Source: Desulfobacteraceae bacterium 4572_89 (lineage in GTDB: Bacteria > Desulfobacterota > Desulfobacteria > Desulfobacterales > Desulfobacteraceae). Taken from it: DNA of 10,424 nucleotides. Each line of letters opens with the position of its first letter. Position 1 is the stretch's first letter. This document shows, piece by piece, positions 1-7,653 of the stretch. Both the position numbers and the translations under genes were made by a program. The notes beneath the pieces are model-generated. The model was not told the origin of the DNA. It ran no database searches and saw nothing but the letters and a program-made list of their open reading frames with translations. The DNA lies in NCBI GenBank assembly GCA_002085465.1, contig NBML01000055.1, positions 1 through 10,424 of the forward strand. Direction: 5' to 3'.

Positions 1-1031
1 TTGGTGGCCTTCCCAATGTATTTACCGGTTACAGGTCCGTCACTAATGCAGCGATCAGAGCCCAGACGGAAAAAACCTGGAATGTGCAGAATTTATCAGG
101 TAAGCCCGGGTTAGCAGCGACAGAAATGATACCGGCGGCCCAAAAAGGCCAAATTAAATCCTTATACATCATGGGAGAGAATCCCCTTGTGTCCGATCCT
201 GACCTCAATCATGTGGAAAAATGTTTCAGCATGCTTGATTTTCTAGTGGTCCAGGATCTTTTTATGACAGAAACGGCCCAGTTAGCGGATGTGGTTCTGC
301 CAGCCACCTGTTTTGCAGAAAAAGACGGCACTTTCACCAATACGGAAAGACGGGTCCAGCGGGTGAGGAAAGCGGTGAATGCACCGGGAAATGCGCTGGG
401 TGACTGGGAGATCATCTGCAGGCTGGCAAACCGGATGGGATATGCCATGAACTATCAGAACAGCCGTGAAATCATGGATGAAATTGCATCGGTCACACCA
501 TCCTATGGCGGGATCACCTATGAACGGCTGGAAAACGGCAGCCTTCACTGGCCATGCCCCGACCTGACCCATCCTGGGACCCCTGTGCTGCATAAAGAGA
601 CCTTCCCCTGCGGGAAAGGGGTATTTCATGAAATTAAATATATTCCCTCGGCTGAAAAAATAAGCGAAAACTATCCTCTGCTGCTAACCACCGGCCGTGT
701 TCTCTATCATTATCATACAGGCACCATGACCATGAAAACTCAAGGGTTAAACGACAAGGCGCCTGAATGCTTTATTGAGCTCAGCCCGGAAGATGCAGAC
801 CAGTATAAAATTACCAATGGTGAACGTGTCGAATTGACCTCTAAAAGGGGAACGGTGCAGGCCGTTGCAAAGATTTCCTTAAAAGCGGTACAAGGGACAT
901 TGTTTATGCCTTTTCATTTTGCCACGGCTGCTGCGAACAGATTGACCAGTAAGCAGCTTGATCCTGTATCCAAAATACCAGAGCTCAAGGTCTGTGCAGT
1001 AAAACTGAACCGGATCAAGACAAACGCTTAA
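1..1031 (+). CDS. fdhA: Formate dehydrogenase catalytic (alpha) subunit, C-terminal part (5' end outside window)
   Basis: The frame is open from base 3 (Gly-Gly-Leu-Pro-Asn...) to the TAA at 1029-1031, giving 342 visible residues. It is the C-terminal part of a molybdopterin bis-MGD oxidoreductase of the FdhA/FdhF type. The visible part includes LYIMGENPLVSDPD, QDLFMTETAQLADVVLPA and the ADGT-like block EKDGTFTNTERRVQRV, all typical of soluble formate dehydrogenases. These are followed by the C-terminal dinucleotide-binding domain (TGRVLYHYHTGTMT and later HFATAAANRLT). The enzyme oxidises formate to CO2 or runs in reverse; the catalytic Cys/Sec-His and the N-terminal Fe-S domains would lie upstream and cannot be checked. 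Adjacent nuoE- and nuoF-like genes indicate a soluble NAD(H)-linked complex rather than a membrane or periplasmic one. Any internal GTG/ATG start (such as 84) is not real, because strong family similarity continues upstream of it. Another molybdopterin oxidoreductase is possible but less likely. Confidence 0.88.
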   Translation, partial: GGLPNVFTGYRSVTNAAIRAQTEKTWNVQNLSGKPGLAATEMIPAAQKGQIKSLYIMGENPLVSDPDLNHVEKCFSMLDFLVVQDLFMTETAQLADVVLPATCFAEKDGTFTNTERRVQRVRKAVNAPGNALGDWEIICRLANRMGYAMNYQNSREIMDEIASVTPSYGGITYERLENGSLHWPCPDLTHPGTPVLHKETFPCGKGVFHEIKYIPSAEKISENYPLLLTTGRVLYHYHTGTMTMKTQGLNDKAPECFIELSPEDADQYKITNGERVELTSKRGTVQAVAKISLKAVQGTLFMPFHFATAAANRLTSKQLDPVSKIPELKVCAVKLNRIKTNA

Positions 1032-1057
1032 TCTGAACACTATTTGGAGAAAACTAA

Positions 1058-1552
1058 ATGACTTGTTTTACAAAACCCCATCACGAAGATATTGATCATA
1101 ATATGTGGCAGGAAATAGATATTGTAATCGAAAATAACAAGAATACTCCCGGGGCTGTTATCACTGTCTTGAGAGAGTGCCAGGCGATCGTCAATTACCT
1201 TCCAAAAGAATTGATAGACTATATTGCCGATGGCATGAACCTTCCCAAAAGTGAGGTATTCGGGGTGGCATCTTTTTATTCCCTTTTTTCACTTAAACCC
1301 AAAGGACGGCACACCATTAAAGTCTGTACGGGAACGGCCTGCTATGTCAAAGGCATTCGTGAAGTCATCAACCGGATTGATGGTGAATATCATCTCAAAG
1401 AAGGCGGTACAACGGATGACAGACGGTTTTCACTGGAAGGCGTCCGCTGCCTGGGTGCCTGTGGACTGGCCCCTGTGATGGTTGTTGGAGAAGATACCCA
1501 TGGCGAAATTGCTGCTGAAAATGTGATTAAGTCTCTGGAAAATTATAAGTAA
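1058..1552 (+). CDS. NuoE-like 2Fe-2S thioredoxin-fold subunit of NAD-linked formate dehydrogenase (HydC/HndA family)
   Basis: The 164-residue protein is the usual length for a 24-kDa/NuoE-type subunit. An N-terminal helical region (about 18-75, with LPKSEVFGVASFYSLF) precedes a thioredoxin-like [2Fe-2S] domain. The four ligands are Cys90 and Cys95 (CTGTAC, Cx4C) and Cys131 and Cys135 (CLGAC, Cx3C). In the NuoE/HydC/HndA family this cluster passes electrons to or from the NuoF-type flavin subunit. The ATG at 1058 is preceded by TTGGAGA (1044-1050) at good spacing; an internal ATG at 1103 has no comparable ribosome site. The gene lies 26 bp after the formate dehydrogenase subunit and 15 bp before the nuoF-like gene, so the three should be co-transcribed. 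The family is certain; assignment to a formate dehydrogenase complex, rather than Complex I or hydrogenase, rests on the upstream neighbour. Confidence 0.9.
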   Translation: MTCFTKPHHEDIDHNMWQEIDIVIENNKNTPGAVITVLRECQAIVNYLPKELIDYIADGMNLPKSEVFGVASFYSLFSLKPKGRHTIKVCTGTACYVKGIREVINRIDGEYHLKEGGTTDDRRFSLEGVRCLGACGLAPVMVVGEDTHGEIAAENVIKSLENYK

Positions 1553-1567
1553 AAAAAGGAAAAAGAC

Positions 1568-3415
1568 ATGTCACAACTCACCGTAAGTGAACTCAATAAG
1601 ATAAGAGAAGAAATAAAGGTCTCCATTGATCATCCCGGTATCATCCGTCTGATGATCTGTGGTGGTACCGGATGCCATGCAACCGGAAGCATTAAGGTAA
1701 AAGATGCACTTTATGAAGAAATAAAAAAAAGAAACCTCTCTGATAAAGTAAAAATTGTGGAAACAGGCTGCAATGGTTTTTGTGCCCTGGGTCCCCTTTT
1801 GGTGGTTCAACCCGGTGGCATCTTTTATATCAAACTCAAAGCAGAAGATATCCCCGAACTGATCGAACAACAGATTATCAATAACACCCCTGTTGACAGA
1901 CTCCTGTTTAAGGACCCTGCCAGTAAAAAGAGGGTTGCCGTACAGGATGATATCGCCTTTTTTGCCCACCAAATGCCTAGGGCCTTGCGAAATAAAGGAC
2001 GAATTAATCCTGAAGAAATAGATGAATATATTGCAAGAGACGGATATATTGCCATTGTTAAAGTTCTCAAGGAGATGGAACCTACCGATATCGTTGAGCA
2101 GATGATGACATCAGGACTCAGGGGAAGAGGTGGGGCTGGATTTCCAACGGGGATGAAGTGGGATTTTGCCAGGCAAAGTGATGGAGAAAAAAAATATGTG
2201 CTATGCAATGCGGATGAGGGAGATCCGGGTGCGTTTATGGATAGAAGTATTCTCGAAGCAGACCCCCATTGTGTATTGGAAGGCATGACCATTGCTGCAA
2301 AGGCCATTAATGCAGACAAAGGATATATTTATTGCCGGACAGAATACCAGCTGGCCATCAAGCGCCTGGGGATTGCCATCAAACAAGCTAAAGAATACGG
2401 ACTTTTGGGTAAAAACATCTTAAATACCGGTTTTGATTTTGATGTGGAAATCTACCAGGGAGCCGGGGCCTTTGTCTGTGGTGAAGAAACCGCTTTGATG
2501 CGGTCCATTGAAGGCAAAAGAGGAATGCCGCGCCCCAGACCGCCTTTTCCCGCCCATAAAGGGTTATGGGAAAAACCCAGTATTCTAAACAATGTAGAAA
2601 CCTTCTCCAATGTTCCCCAGATCATGATCAAGGGTGGGGAATGGTATGCCAGCGTAGGAACAGAAAAAAGCAAGGGAACCAAAGTATTTGCACTCTCAGG
2701 TGATGTCAACAATATCGGCCTGGTTGAAATACCCATGGGGACAACGCTTAGGTCACTGGTCTTTGATATCGGCGGGGGAATTGCCAAAAAAAGAAAATTC
2801 AAAGCAGTCCAGTTAGGCGGCCCGTCAGGTGGATGTGTTCCTGAGCATTTACTGGACACACCGGTGGGGTATGAAGAAATCGCAAAAATAGGGGCCATCA
2901 TGGGATCAGGGGGCGCCATCGTCATGGATGACAGAACCTGCATGGTGGATATGGCCAGATTTTTTATGGATTTTATCCAGGACGAATCCTGTGGTAAATG
3001 TACGCCCTGCAGAGAAGGCACCTTGAGAATGCTCCAGATCCTGGAAAAGATCTGTGAAGGGAAAGGTGAGCAAAAGGATATCAAAAACCTTGAAGAACTC
3101 TCCCACATCATTCATCAAAGTGCATTGTGCGGCCTGGGCCAGACCGCTGCCAATCCGGTGCTTTCCGCATTAAAATATTTCAGGGATGAATTCGATGCCC
3201 ATGTAAATGAAAAAATATGCCCGGCCAAGCGCTGTTCCGCCCTGCTAAAATTTGAGATTGATCCGGATCTTTGCAAGAAATGCGGACTTTGTTTCAAAAG
3301 CTGCCCTGCAGATGCCATTACATGGAAAAAGAAAGAAGTGGCCGTGATTGACAAAGGAAAATGCATCAAATGCATGAGCTGTTTTGATAAATGTAAATTT
3401 GGTTCTATCTTCTAA
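1568..3415 (+). CDS. NuoF-like NAD(H)/FMN subunit with N-terminal 2Fe-2S and C-terminal 2x[4Fe-4S] ferredoxin domains (HydB/HndC type)
   Basis: This 615-residue flavoprotein is the electron gateway to NAD(H). Residues 25-105 form a thioredoxin-like [2Fe-2S] domain with Cys31, Cys36, Cys68 and Cys72. Residues about 130-380 are the FMN/NADH-binding domain, with GLRGRGGAGFPTGMKW (183-198), CNADEGDPGAF (213-223) and GAGAFVCGEETAL (298-310). An SLBB-like region follows. The NuoF [4Fe-4S] site is ESCGKCTPC (473-481; Cys475, 478, 481) plus Cys521. The C-terminus is a bacterial-type double ferredoxin with Cys569/572/575/579 and Cys599/602/605/609. Complex I NuoF lacks the added N- and C-terminal domains; HydB/HndC of multimeric NAD(P)-linked and bifurcating hydrogenases and formate dehydrogenases have them. 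AAGGA (1556-1560) sits 7 bp before the ATG. Flavin-based bifurcation with ferredoxin is plausible but not provable from sequence alone. Confidence 0.92.
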   Translation: MSQLTVSELNKIREEIKVSIDHPGIIRLMICGGTGCHATGSIKVKDALYEEIKKRNLSDKVKIVETGCNGFCALGPLLVVQPGGIFYIKLKAEDIPELIEQQIINNTPVDRLLFKDPASKKRVAVQDDIAFFAHQMPRALRNKGRINPEEIDEYIARDGYIAIVKVLKEMEPTDIVEQMMTSGLRGRGGAGFPTGMKWDFARQSDGEKKYVLCNADEGDPGAFMDRSILEADPHCVLEGMTIAAKAINADKGYIYCRTEYQLAIKRLGIAIKQAKEYGLLGKNILNTGFDFDVEIYQGAGAFVCGEETALMRSIEGKRGMPRPRPPFPAHKGLWEKPSILNNVETFSNVPQIMIKGGEWYASVGTEKSKGTKVFALSGDVNNIGLVEIPMGTTLRSLVFDIGGGIAKKRKFKAVQLGGPSGGCVPEHLLDTPVGYEEIAKIGAIMGSGGAIVMDDRTCMVDMARFFMDFIQDESCGKCTPCREGTLRMLQILEKICEGKGEQKDIKNLEELSHIIHQSALCGLGQTAANPVLSALKYFRDEFDAHVNEKICPAKRCSALLKFEIDPDLCKKCGLCFKSCPADAITWKKKEVAVIDKGKCIKCMSCFDKCKFGSIF

Positions 3416-3420
3416 TCTGC

Positions 3421-3463
3421 TGCGGCTGGAGACAAAATTGTCTCCAGCCGCAATTACAGTTTT
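3421..3463 (+). terminator. Stem-loop after the formate dehydrogenase operon, probable terminator
   Basis: A perfect 14-bp inverted repeat (arms 3421-3434 TGCGGCTGGAGACA and 3439-3452) with a 4-nt loop starts 5 bp after the nuoF-like stop codon. On the + strand the tail is ATTACAGTTTTA, a weak T run set about 6 nt away. On the - strand no T run follows. The stem is strong and sits between convergent operons, so termination or 3'-end protection of the + transcript is likely. Classic intrinsic termination is less sure because of the poor U-tract. Confidence 0.65.
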
Positions 3464-3487
3464 ATAGCGGCCCGGTATACCATATCT

Positions 3488-3505
3488 TTAATGACCTTAA
3501 TGACC
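3488..3505. repeat. Perfect 9-bp tandem duplication TTAATGACC x2
   Basis: TTAATGACC occurs twice without a gap in the 124-bp convergent intergenic region between the nuoF-like gene and livF. The rest of the gap is AT-rich, including a weak all-A/T dyad (AAATAAA at 3508-3514 and TTTATTT at 3520-3526) just beyond the livF stop. No gene is seen. The function of the duplication is unknown, and it may be replication slippage. Confidence 0.5.
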
Positions 3506-3539
3506 ACAAATAAAATATCTTTATTTTTAAAAAAATGTT

Positions 3540-4262
3540 CTATTCTCCCAGATAGGCTTCCCTGATCTTGGGATTTTCCAGAAGGGCACTGGCCTTGTCT
3601 TCCAGGGTAATTTCTCCTGTTTCAACCACATAGCCCCGGGAAGCTGCCTGGAGTGCCAGGTTGGCATTCTGTTCCACCAGGAGAATAGTGGTGCCTTCTT
3701 CCTTGTTAATGGTGGCAATTATATCAAAAATCTGCTGGATAATAATGGGGGCCAGGCCCAGGGAGGGCTCATCCAGCAACAAAACCTTGGGCTTGGTCAT
3801 TAAAGCCCTTGCAATGGCCAGCATCTGCTGCTCACCGCCTGACAATGTTCCGCCCTGCTGTTTGTGGCGGTCTCCCAGAATGGGAAAAAGCTCATAGGAA
3901 TGCTGGATATCTTTCATGATCTGATCTGTATCATTCCTGTAAAAGGCTCCCAGCCTGAGGTTTTCCATAACTGTAAGTCTGGGGAAAATCCGCCTTCCCT
4001 CAGGCACCTGGCACAGGCCCATGGTGGGAAGCTTTTCCGGCGACACTTTATTGATCAGTTTGCCATCATATAAAACTTCCCCTTTTTCCGCCTGGACAAT
4101 CCCGCAGATGGTCATAAGGGTTGTGGATTTACCAGCACCATTGGCACCGATGATGGCCACGATTTCTCCGGGCATTACCTTAAGGGATATCCCTTTTAAG
4201 GCTTTGATGGACCCGTATCCGGAATGGACATTTTTCAATTCAAGAATTGGCTGATCACTCAT
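3540..4262 (-). CDS. livF: Branched-chain amino acid ABC transporter ATP-binding protein LivF
   Basis: This 240-residue ABC ATPase is one of the two motor subunits of the Liv importer, acting at the cytoplasmic face of the inner membrane. Visible elements are Walker A GANGAGKST (39-47), Q-loop Gln85 in CQVPEGRRIF, signature LSGGEQQ (140-146) and Walker B VLLLDEP (160-166). The switch region reads LLVEQNA (195-200), with Gln198 at the usual histidine position, a normal feature of LivF. The C-terminus (NPKIREAYLGE) is also typical. The ATG at 4262 is preceded on the same strand by AAGGAGGG (4272-4279), which lies inside the last codons of livM; only 5 bp separate the livM stop from this start, so translation is probably coupled. 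It is the last gene of the operon and faces the formate dehydrogenase operon. The family-level call is firm; substrate (Leu/Ile/Val versus another amide or amino acid) is inferred from the family. Confidence 0.95.
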   Translation of the reverse strand: MSDQPILELKNVHSGYGSIKALKGISLKVMPGEIVAIIGANGAGKSTTLMTICGIVQAEKGEVLYDGKLINKVSPEKLPTMGLCQVPEGRRIFPRLTVMENLRLGAFYRNDTDQIMKDIQHSYELFPILGDRHKQQGGTLSGGEQQMLAIARALMTKPKVLLLDEPSLGLAPIIIQQIFDIIATINKEEGTTILLVEQNANLALQAASRGYVVETGEITLEDKASALLENPKIREAYLGE

Positions 4263-4267
4263 GCTCT

Positions 4268-5494
4268 TTAGCCCTCCTTTTCTTCAGATCTGGTTCCCAC
4301 ACGCTTGGCCGGTATGAGACCGGAAGGTCTGAAAAGCATCATGATAATCATGGTCGCACCAAAAATCAGCATACGATAGGAGTCAAACTGCCGGAACACC
4401 TCGGGCAGGGCAATGAGGGCAAGAACCCCAAGTATAATGCCTGGTATCGATCCCATCCCGCCCAGAACAACCATACACAAAACCATGGCAGATTCAAGAA
4501 AGGTAAAACTCTCAGGGCTGACAAATTTCATACGCGCTGCAAAAAATGCACCGGCCATACCTGCAAACACTGCTCCCATGGCATAGGCCAGCAGCTTATA
4601 GATAAAGGTATTCACCCCCATGAGTTCTGCGGCTGTCTCATCTTCCCGGATGGATTCCCAGGCACGGCCCACCCGTGAAAAATTCAGGTGCTTAACCCCG
4701 ATGGCCACGACTATGGCCAGGCCCAGGGCAAAATAATAAAATAGCTGAAGCTTTTTCACCCAGAGGTGCTCAAAGGTAAATCCGTTTTCAAATATGGGCC
4801 AGTAAATACCAATGGGTTTCACCCCGAGAATACCATTGGGACCATTGGTAAGGGTCATCCAGTTATTGAGGATGATCCTGATGATCTCCCCAAAACCCAG
4901 GGTTACAATGGCCAGGTAATCCCCACGCATGCGAAGGGTTGGGTATCCCACAATACAACCTGCAATGCATGCGGTTAAAGCTGATATGGGCAGGCAGACC
5001 CAGAATGCCAGGCCATAGGTAACATTTAAAATGGCATAGGTATAGGCACCCACACCATAAAATGCAATATATCCCAGATCCAGCATGCCAGCCAGGCCCA
5101 CAACTACGTTCAGGCCCAGACCCAGGCAGATATAGAGCAGAACATTAATGGCCACGTCTGTGCCGTAGCGGCCTGCAAGCTGTGGATAGATCAAAGCAAG
5201 CACCAGAACCAGTGTAAACCACATCCAGTTGGGCAGGGCAGAGGTAGCTGATTTAATTTTTCCCGTTGTCCGGGAAATGGGGTCTACGACAAATTTCAAA
5301 TATCCACTGGTGTTCAAAACATAGATCAAAAGGCAGACAAAGGTTCCTGCCAATAGATAACTCCAGACGGTCACGGTTTTCTGAAAAGTCAGGGTGCCGT
5401 CGGCATGAATGCCCAGCATCGGCCACAGCAGCCCCAGAAGCCACAGCATGCCAATGGTATATTGTTTCCAAACTTTTTTAAACTCTTGTATCAT
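4268..5494 (-). CDS. livM: Branched-chain amino acid ABC transporter permease LivM
   Basis: A 408-residue inner-membrane permease with many hydrophobic segments: two in the N-terminal extension (about 13-30 and 43-62), one at 90-108, and the LivM core from about 115 onward. The core carries NVVVGLAGMLDLGYIAFYGVGAY (129-151) and YPTLRMRGDYLAIVTLGFGEIIRI (184-207). The cytoplasmic coupling loop is GRAWESIREDETAAELMGVN (276-295), the segment that contacts the ATPases. The N-terminal extension makes it similar in length to E. coli LivM, and longer than the short LivM homologues. The start ATG (5494) overlaps the end of livH by 17 bp in another frame. Upstream purines (GGGCGAG) are a weak ribosome site, so re-initiation after livH is likely. 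It pairs with LivH to form the translocation pore. Confidence 0.93.
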   Translation of the reverse strand: MIQEFKKVWKQYTIGMLWLLGLLWPMLGIHADGTLTFQKTVTVWSYLLAGTFVCLLIYVLNTSGYLKFVVDPISRTTGKIKSATSALPNWMWFTLVLVLALIYPQLAGRYGTDVAINVLLYICLGLGLNVVVGLAGMLDLGYIAFYGVGAYTYAILNVTYGLAFWVCLPISALTACIAGCIVGYPTLRMRGDYLAIVTLGFGEIIRIILNNWMTLTNGPNGILGVKPIGIYWPIFENGFTFEHLWVKKLQLFYYFALGLAIVVAIGVKHLNFSRVGRAWESIREDETAAELMGVNTFIYKLLAYAMGAVFAGMAGAFFAARMKFVSPESFTFLESAMVLCMVVLGGMGSIPGIILGVLALIALPEVFRQFDSYRMLIFGATMIIMMLFRPSGLIPAKRVGTRSEEKEG

Positions 5495-6389
5495 CGATAT
5501 TCTCGCCCATAATTCCAGTTGGTTTAAAGTAAAGAACGCCTATCAATATGATAAATGCAAACACATCCTTGTACTCACCTGAGATATAGCCTGCACCGAA
5601 TATTTCAACCATTCCGATTATCAGACCGCCTATCATGGCACCGGTAATGTTCCCGATACCTCCCAGTACGGCTGCGGCAAAGGCTTTGATGCCGGGAACA
5701 AATCCCATGTCATACTTGACTGACCCGTAATAAAGGCCGTACATGATACCTGCTGCAGCTGCAAGGCCGGCGCCAATGGCAAAGGTCAGGGAGATGATGC
5801 GGTTGGAGCCGATGGCCACCAGGGCAGACATGGTCTTGTCCTGGGCCGTGGCCCGCATGGCCATTCCTATTTTGGTCTTGAATACCAGCAGATTAAGACC
5901 CACCAGCAAACAGGCGGTCAGGGAAACAATCATGATCTGGAGGTAGGAAATAGTCACCATGCCGAAATCAAATCTTCCCTGAAACAGCTCACTTGGATAT
6001 ACCTTGTCATACACCCCCTGGGTGAGCATCATTCCATTGGAAAGGAAAATAGACATACCCAGGGCAGACAAAAGAGCAGCCAGCCTAGACTGTTTACGCA
6101 AGGGTTTATAGGCGATTTTTTCCACTCCAACGGCAAGGTAGGCACAATAGGCCATGGCAATCATAAAAGAGGCTGTCAGACAGATCACAGGATGGGAGTC
6201 CATATAACCCACCCCTGCAAAATAAGCCAGGGCAATGGCACCCACATATCCGCCTGCGGCAAAAAATTCACCATGGGCAAAATTGATGAGCTGGATAACA
6301 CCGTATACCATGGTATAGCCCAGGGCAATCAATGCGTACATTCCGCCAAGGGTTAAACCGTTAATCAACTGCTGAATAAAATATTCCAT
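5478..6389 (-). CDS. livH: Branched-chain amino acid ABC transporter permease LivH
   Basis: A 303-residue hydrophobic permease. The N-terminus MEYFIQQLINGLTLGGMYAL, followed by GYTMVYGVIQLINFAHGEFF (24-43), is a hallmark of LivH. The coupling loop is KIGMAMRATAQDKTMSALVA (173-192), and the region IKAFAAAVLGGIGNITGAMIGG (234-255) is also diagnostic. I chose the ATG at 6389: it begins exactly where LivH homologues begin. The open frame can be extended to a TTG at 6428, but those 13 residues are not family-like and the extension would read into the terminator tail. No strong ribosome site precedes 6389, suggesting modest translation. The gene lies 111 bp after the binding-protein gene, with a terminator hairpin in between, and overlaps livM by 17 bp. 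LivH and LivM form the membrane channel. Confidence 0.93.
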   Translation of the reverse strand: MEYFIQQLINGLTLGGMYALIALGYTMVYGVIQLINFAHGEFFAAGGYVGAIALAYFAGVGYMDSHPVICLTASFMIAMAYCAYLAVGVEKIAYKPLRKQSRLAALLSALGMSIFLSNGMMLTQGVYDKVYPSELFQGRFDFGMVTISYLQIMIVSLTACLLVGLNLLVFKTKIGMAMRATAQDKTMSALVAIGSNRIISLTFAIGAGLAAAAGIMYGLYYGSVKYDMGFVPGIKAFAAAVLGGIGNITGAMIGGLIIGMVEIFGAGYISGEYKDVFAFIILIGVLYFKPTGIMGENIDDTRV

Positions 6390-6426
6390 TATATTTAATT
6401 TTCTTAACTTTAATTGGTGGGTGGAC

Positions 6427-6463
6427 AAAAAGATGCGGCTGAAGCAGCGGCTTCAGCCACATC
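6427..6463 (-). terminator. Intrinsic (partial) terminator between livJ/K and livH
   Basis: Read on the - strand, GATG-T-GGCTGAAGC, a 4-nt loop and GCTTCAGCC-G-CATC form a stem of 9 GC-rich pairs plus 4 outer pairs around one mismatch (6432-6463). TTTTT (6427-6431) follows directly. This is a canonical rho-independent terminator placed after the binding-protein gene and before the permease genes. Since livHMF have no obvious promoter of their own in the 111-bp gap, it is best read as a leaky terminator. It would make binding protein mRNA more abundant than permease mRNA. Confidence 0.8.
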
Positions 6464-6476
6464 ATATTTTCACCAT

Positions 6477-6509
6477 ATTAAATAATCAGGTCATACCGGA
6501 TTATTTAAT
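6477..6509 (-). repeat. Inverted repeat spanning the livJ/K stop codon
   Basis: An exact 11-bp inverted repeat (ATTAAATAATC at 6477-6487, GATTATTTAAT at 6499-6509) can extend inward by two G-C pairs past one mismatch, leaving a 5-nt loop. It contains the stop codon of the binding-protein gene (6501-6503) and lies about 14 bp upstream, in transcript sense, of the intrinsic terminator. No U-tract follows it directly. A role as an RNA-stabilising 3' hairpin is inference. Confidence 0.5.
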
Positions 6510-7637
6510 CAAACCGTTGACCGGTTCCCAATAGGGAACAAATTTGCCGTCAACAATTTTATAGGCAATGTAGGAAGATCCGGAATCACCATTTTCTCTG
6601 AATTTAACATGTTTTGCAACGCCCTGAAAATCTTGTTTCATCAATTCAGCCTTGACCTTTTTAGAATCTGTGGAACCAGCTGATTTAATGGCGTTCAGCA
6701 GGGAAGTGGCTGCATCATAGGCATAGGTTGCATATGCTGCAATGGCACCGTATTTTGGTACATATCTGCCTTCAAAGGCCTTGTATTGAGGTGTGGTGGT
6801 GTCTGTAAACCCATAGGTCAGATAAACACCTTCTGATGCTGCCTTTGCAACGTCCATGTATTTGGGCTGAAACACGGCATCCTGGGTAACAATCTGGGAT
6901 TTCAGACCCAGACGTTTTGCCTGGAGAGTCATCATGGCTGCAGGAGAGTATCCCTGGAGAGACATATAGAAAATATCAGCGTTGGCCTGTTTTGCCATGG
7001 TCAGAATCGCAGAAAAATCTTTGTCGCCCTGGTTAACATGCTCATGGTTAACCACTTCCATGCCCAATGCCTTGGCAGCTTTGGAAACGCCGTCTGCAAG
7101 ACCCTGGGAATAGGTGGTTTTATCATCAACGATAAATAAGGTTTTTGCGCCCAGAGATTCTTTCATGAATTTGGCTGCTGCAGGGGCCTGGTCATCGTCT
7201 CTTCCGCACATTCTAAACATGTAGGGAAGACCGCGGTCAGTAACTTTCTCATTTGTGGAAGCAGGAGTGATCATGATGATATCTTCTTCATCCAAAGTCT
7301 CTGAGGAGGGAATGGTTGAAGAGGAACAATAGGCACCCACAACACCGGCAACTTCCAGGTTGATAAGTTTATTGGCGGCTGCAACAGCTTGTCTCGGGTC
7401 ACAGGCTGTGTCCTGGGGGAAAAGCTCAATTGCATCATAACCAGGCATTCCGCCTGCTTCTTCAAAGACTTCAATGGCAGTTAAAACACCATTTTTAATG
7501 TCTGTTCCATCAGATGCATAGGGACCTGTCAAAGGGCTCATGGAACCTATTTTCAAGGTTTTTGCAGAAACTCCACCAAAAAGAAATGGAACCAGGATCA
7601 GGCCCATTGCCATAATTGAAATAACTCTTTTTTTCAT
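6501..7637 (-). CDS. livJ: Periplasmic branched-chain amino acid-binding protein (LivJ/LivK family)
   Basis: A 378-residue type I periplasmic binding protein that captures the substrate and delivers it to LivHM. Residues 1-25 form a signal peptide: MKKR, a hydrophobic core, and cleavage after VSA (25/26). The mature protein starts KTLKIGSMSPLTGPYASDG, the standard Liv-binding-protein opening. DTACDPRQAVAAANKLI (76-92) is the conserved block, and Cys79 and Cys104 are spaced like the disulfide of E. coli LivJ. Ligand-contact-type residues are suggested by YCSSSTIPSSE (103-113). No lipobox is seen, so it should be soluble. The start is secured by TAGGAGG ending 6 bp before the ATG, the strongest ribosome site of the operon. 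It lies 16 bp after livG and is followed by a terminator hairpin. The symbol livJ versus livK is arbitrary, and exact amino acid specificity is unknown. Confidence 0.92.
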   Translation of the reverse strand: MKKRVISIMAMGLILVPFLFGGVSAKTLKIGSMSPLTGPYASDGTDIKNGVLTAIEVFEEAGGMPGYDAIELFPQDTACDPRQAVAAANKLINLEVAGVVGAYCSSSTIPSSETLDEEDIIMITPASTNEKVTDRGLPYMFRMCGRDDDQAPAAAKFMKESLGAKTLFIVDDKTTYSQGLADGVSKAAKALGMEVVNHEHVNQGDKDFSAILTMAKQANADIFYMSLQGYSPAAMMTLQAKRLGLKSQIVTQDAVFQPKYMDVAKAASEGVYLTYGFTDTTTPQYKAFEGRYVPKYGAIAAYATYAYDAATSLLNAIKSAGSTDSKKVKAELMKQDFQGVAKHVKFRENGDSGSSYIAYKIVDGKFVPYWEPVNGLIK

Positions 7638-7653
7638 CTTTTCCTCCTAAAAA

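Noticed and set aside
2452..3111. Long antisense open frame (219 codons) opposite the nuoF-like gene.
   Set aside because: It is a shadow of a well-conserved coding sequence, with no family character and no ribosome site of note.
3508..3526. AT-only dyad after livF as its terminator.
   Set aside because: A 7-bp stem of A-T pairs only is too weak to call a terminator.
6390..6428. Extended livH start at TTG 6428.
   Set aside because: The 13 extra residues are not LivH-like and there is no ribosome site; it also abuts the terminator tail.
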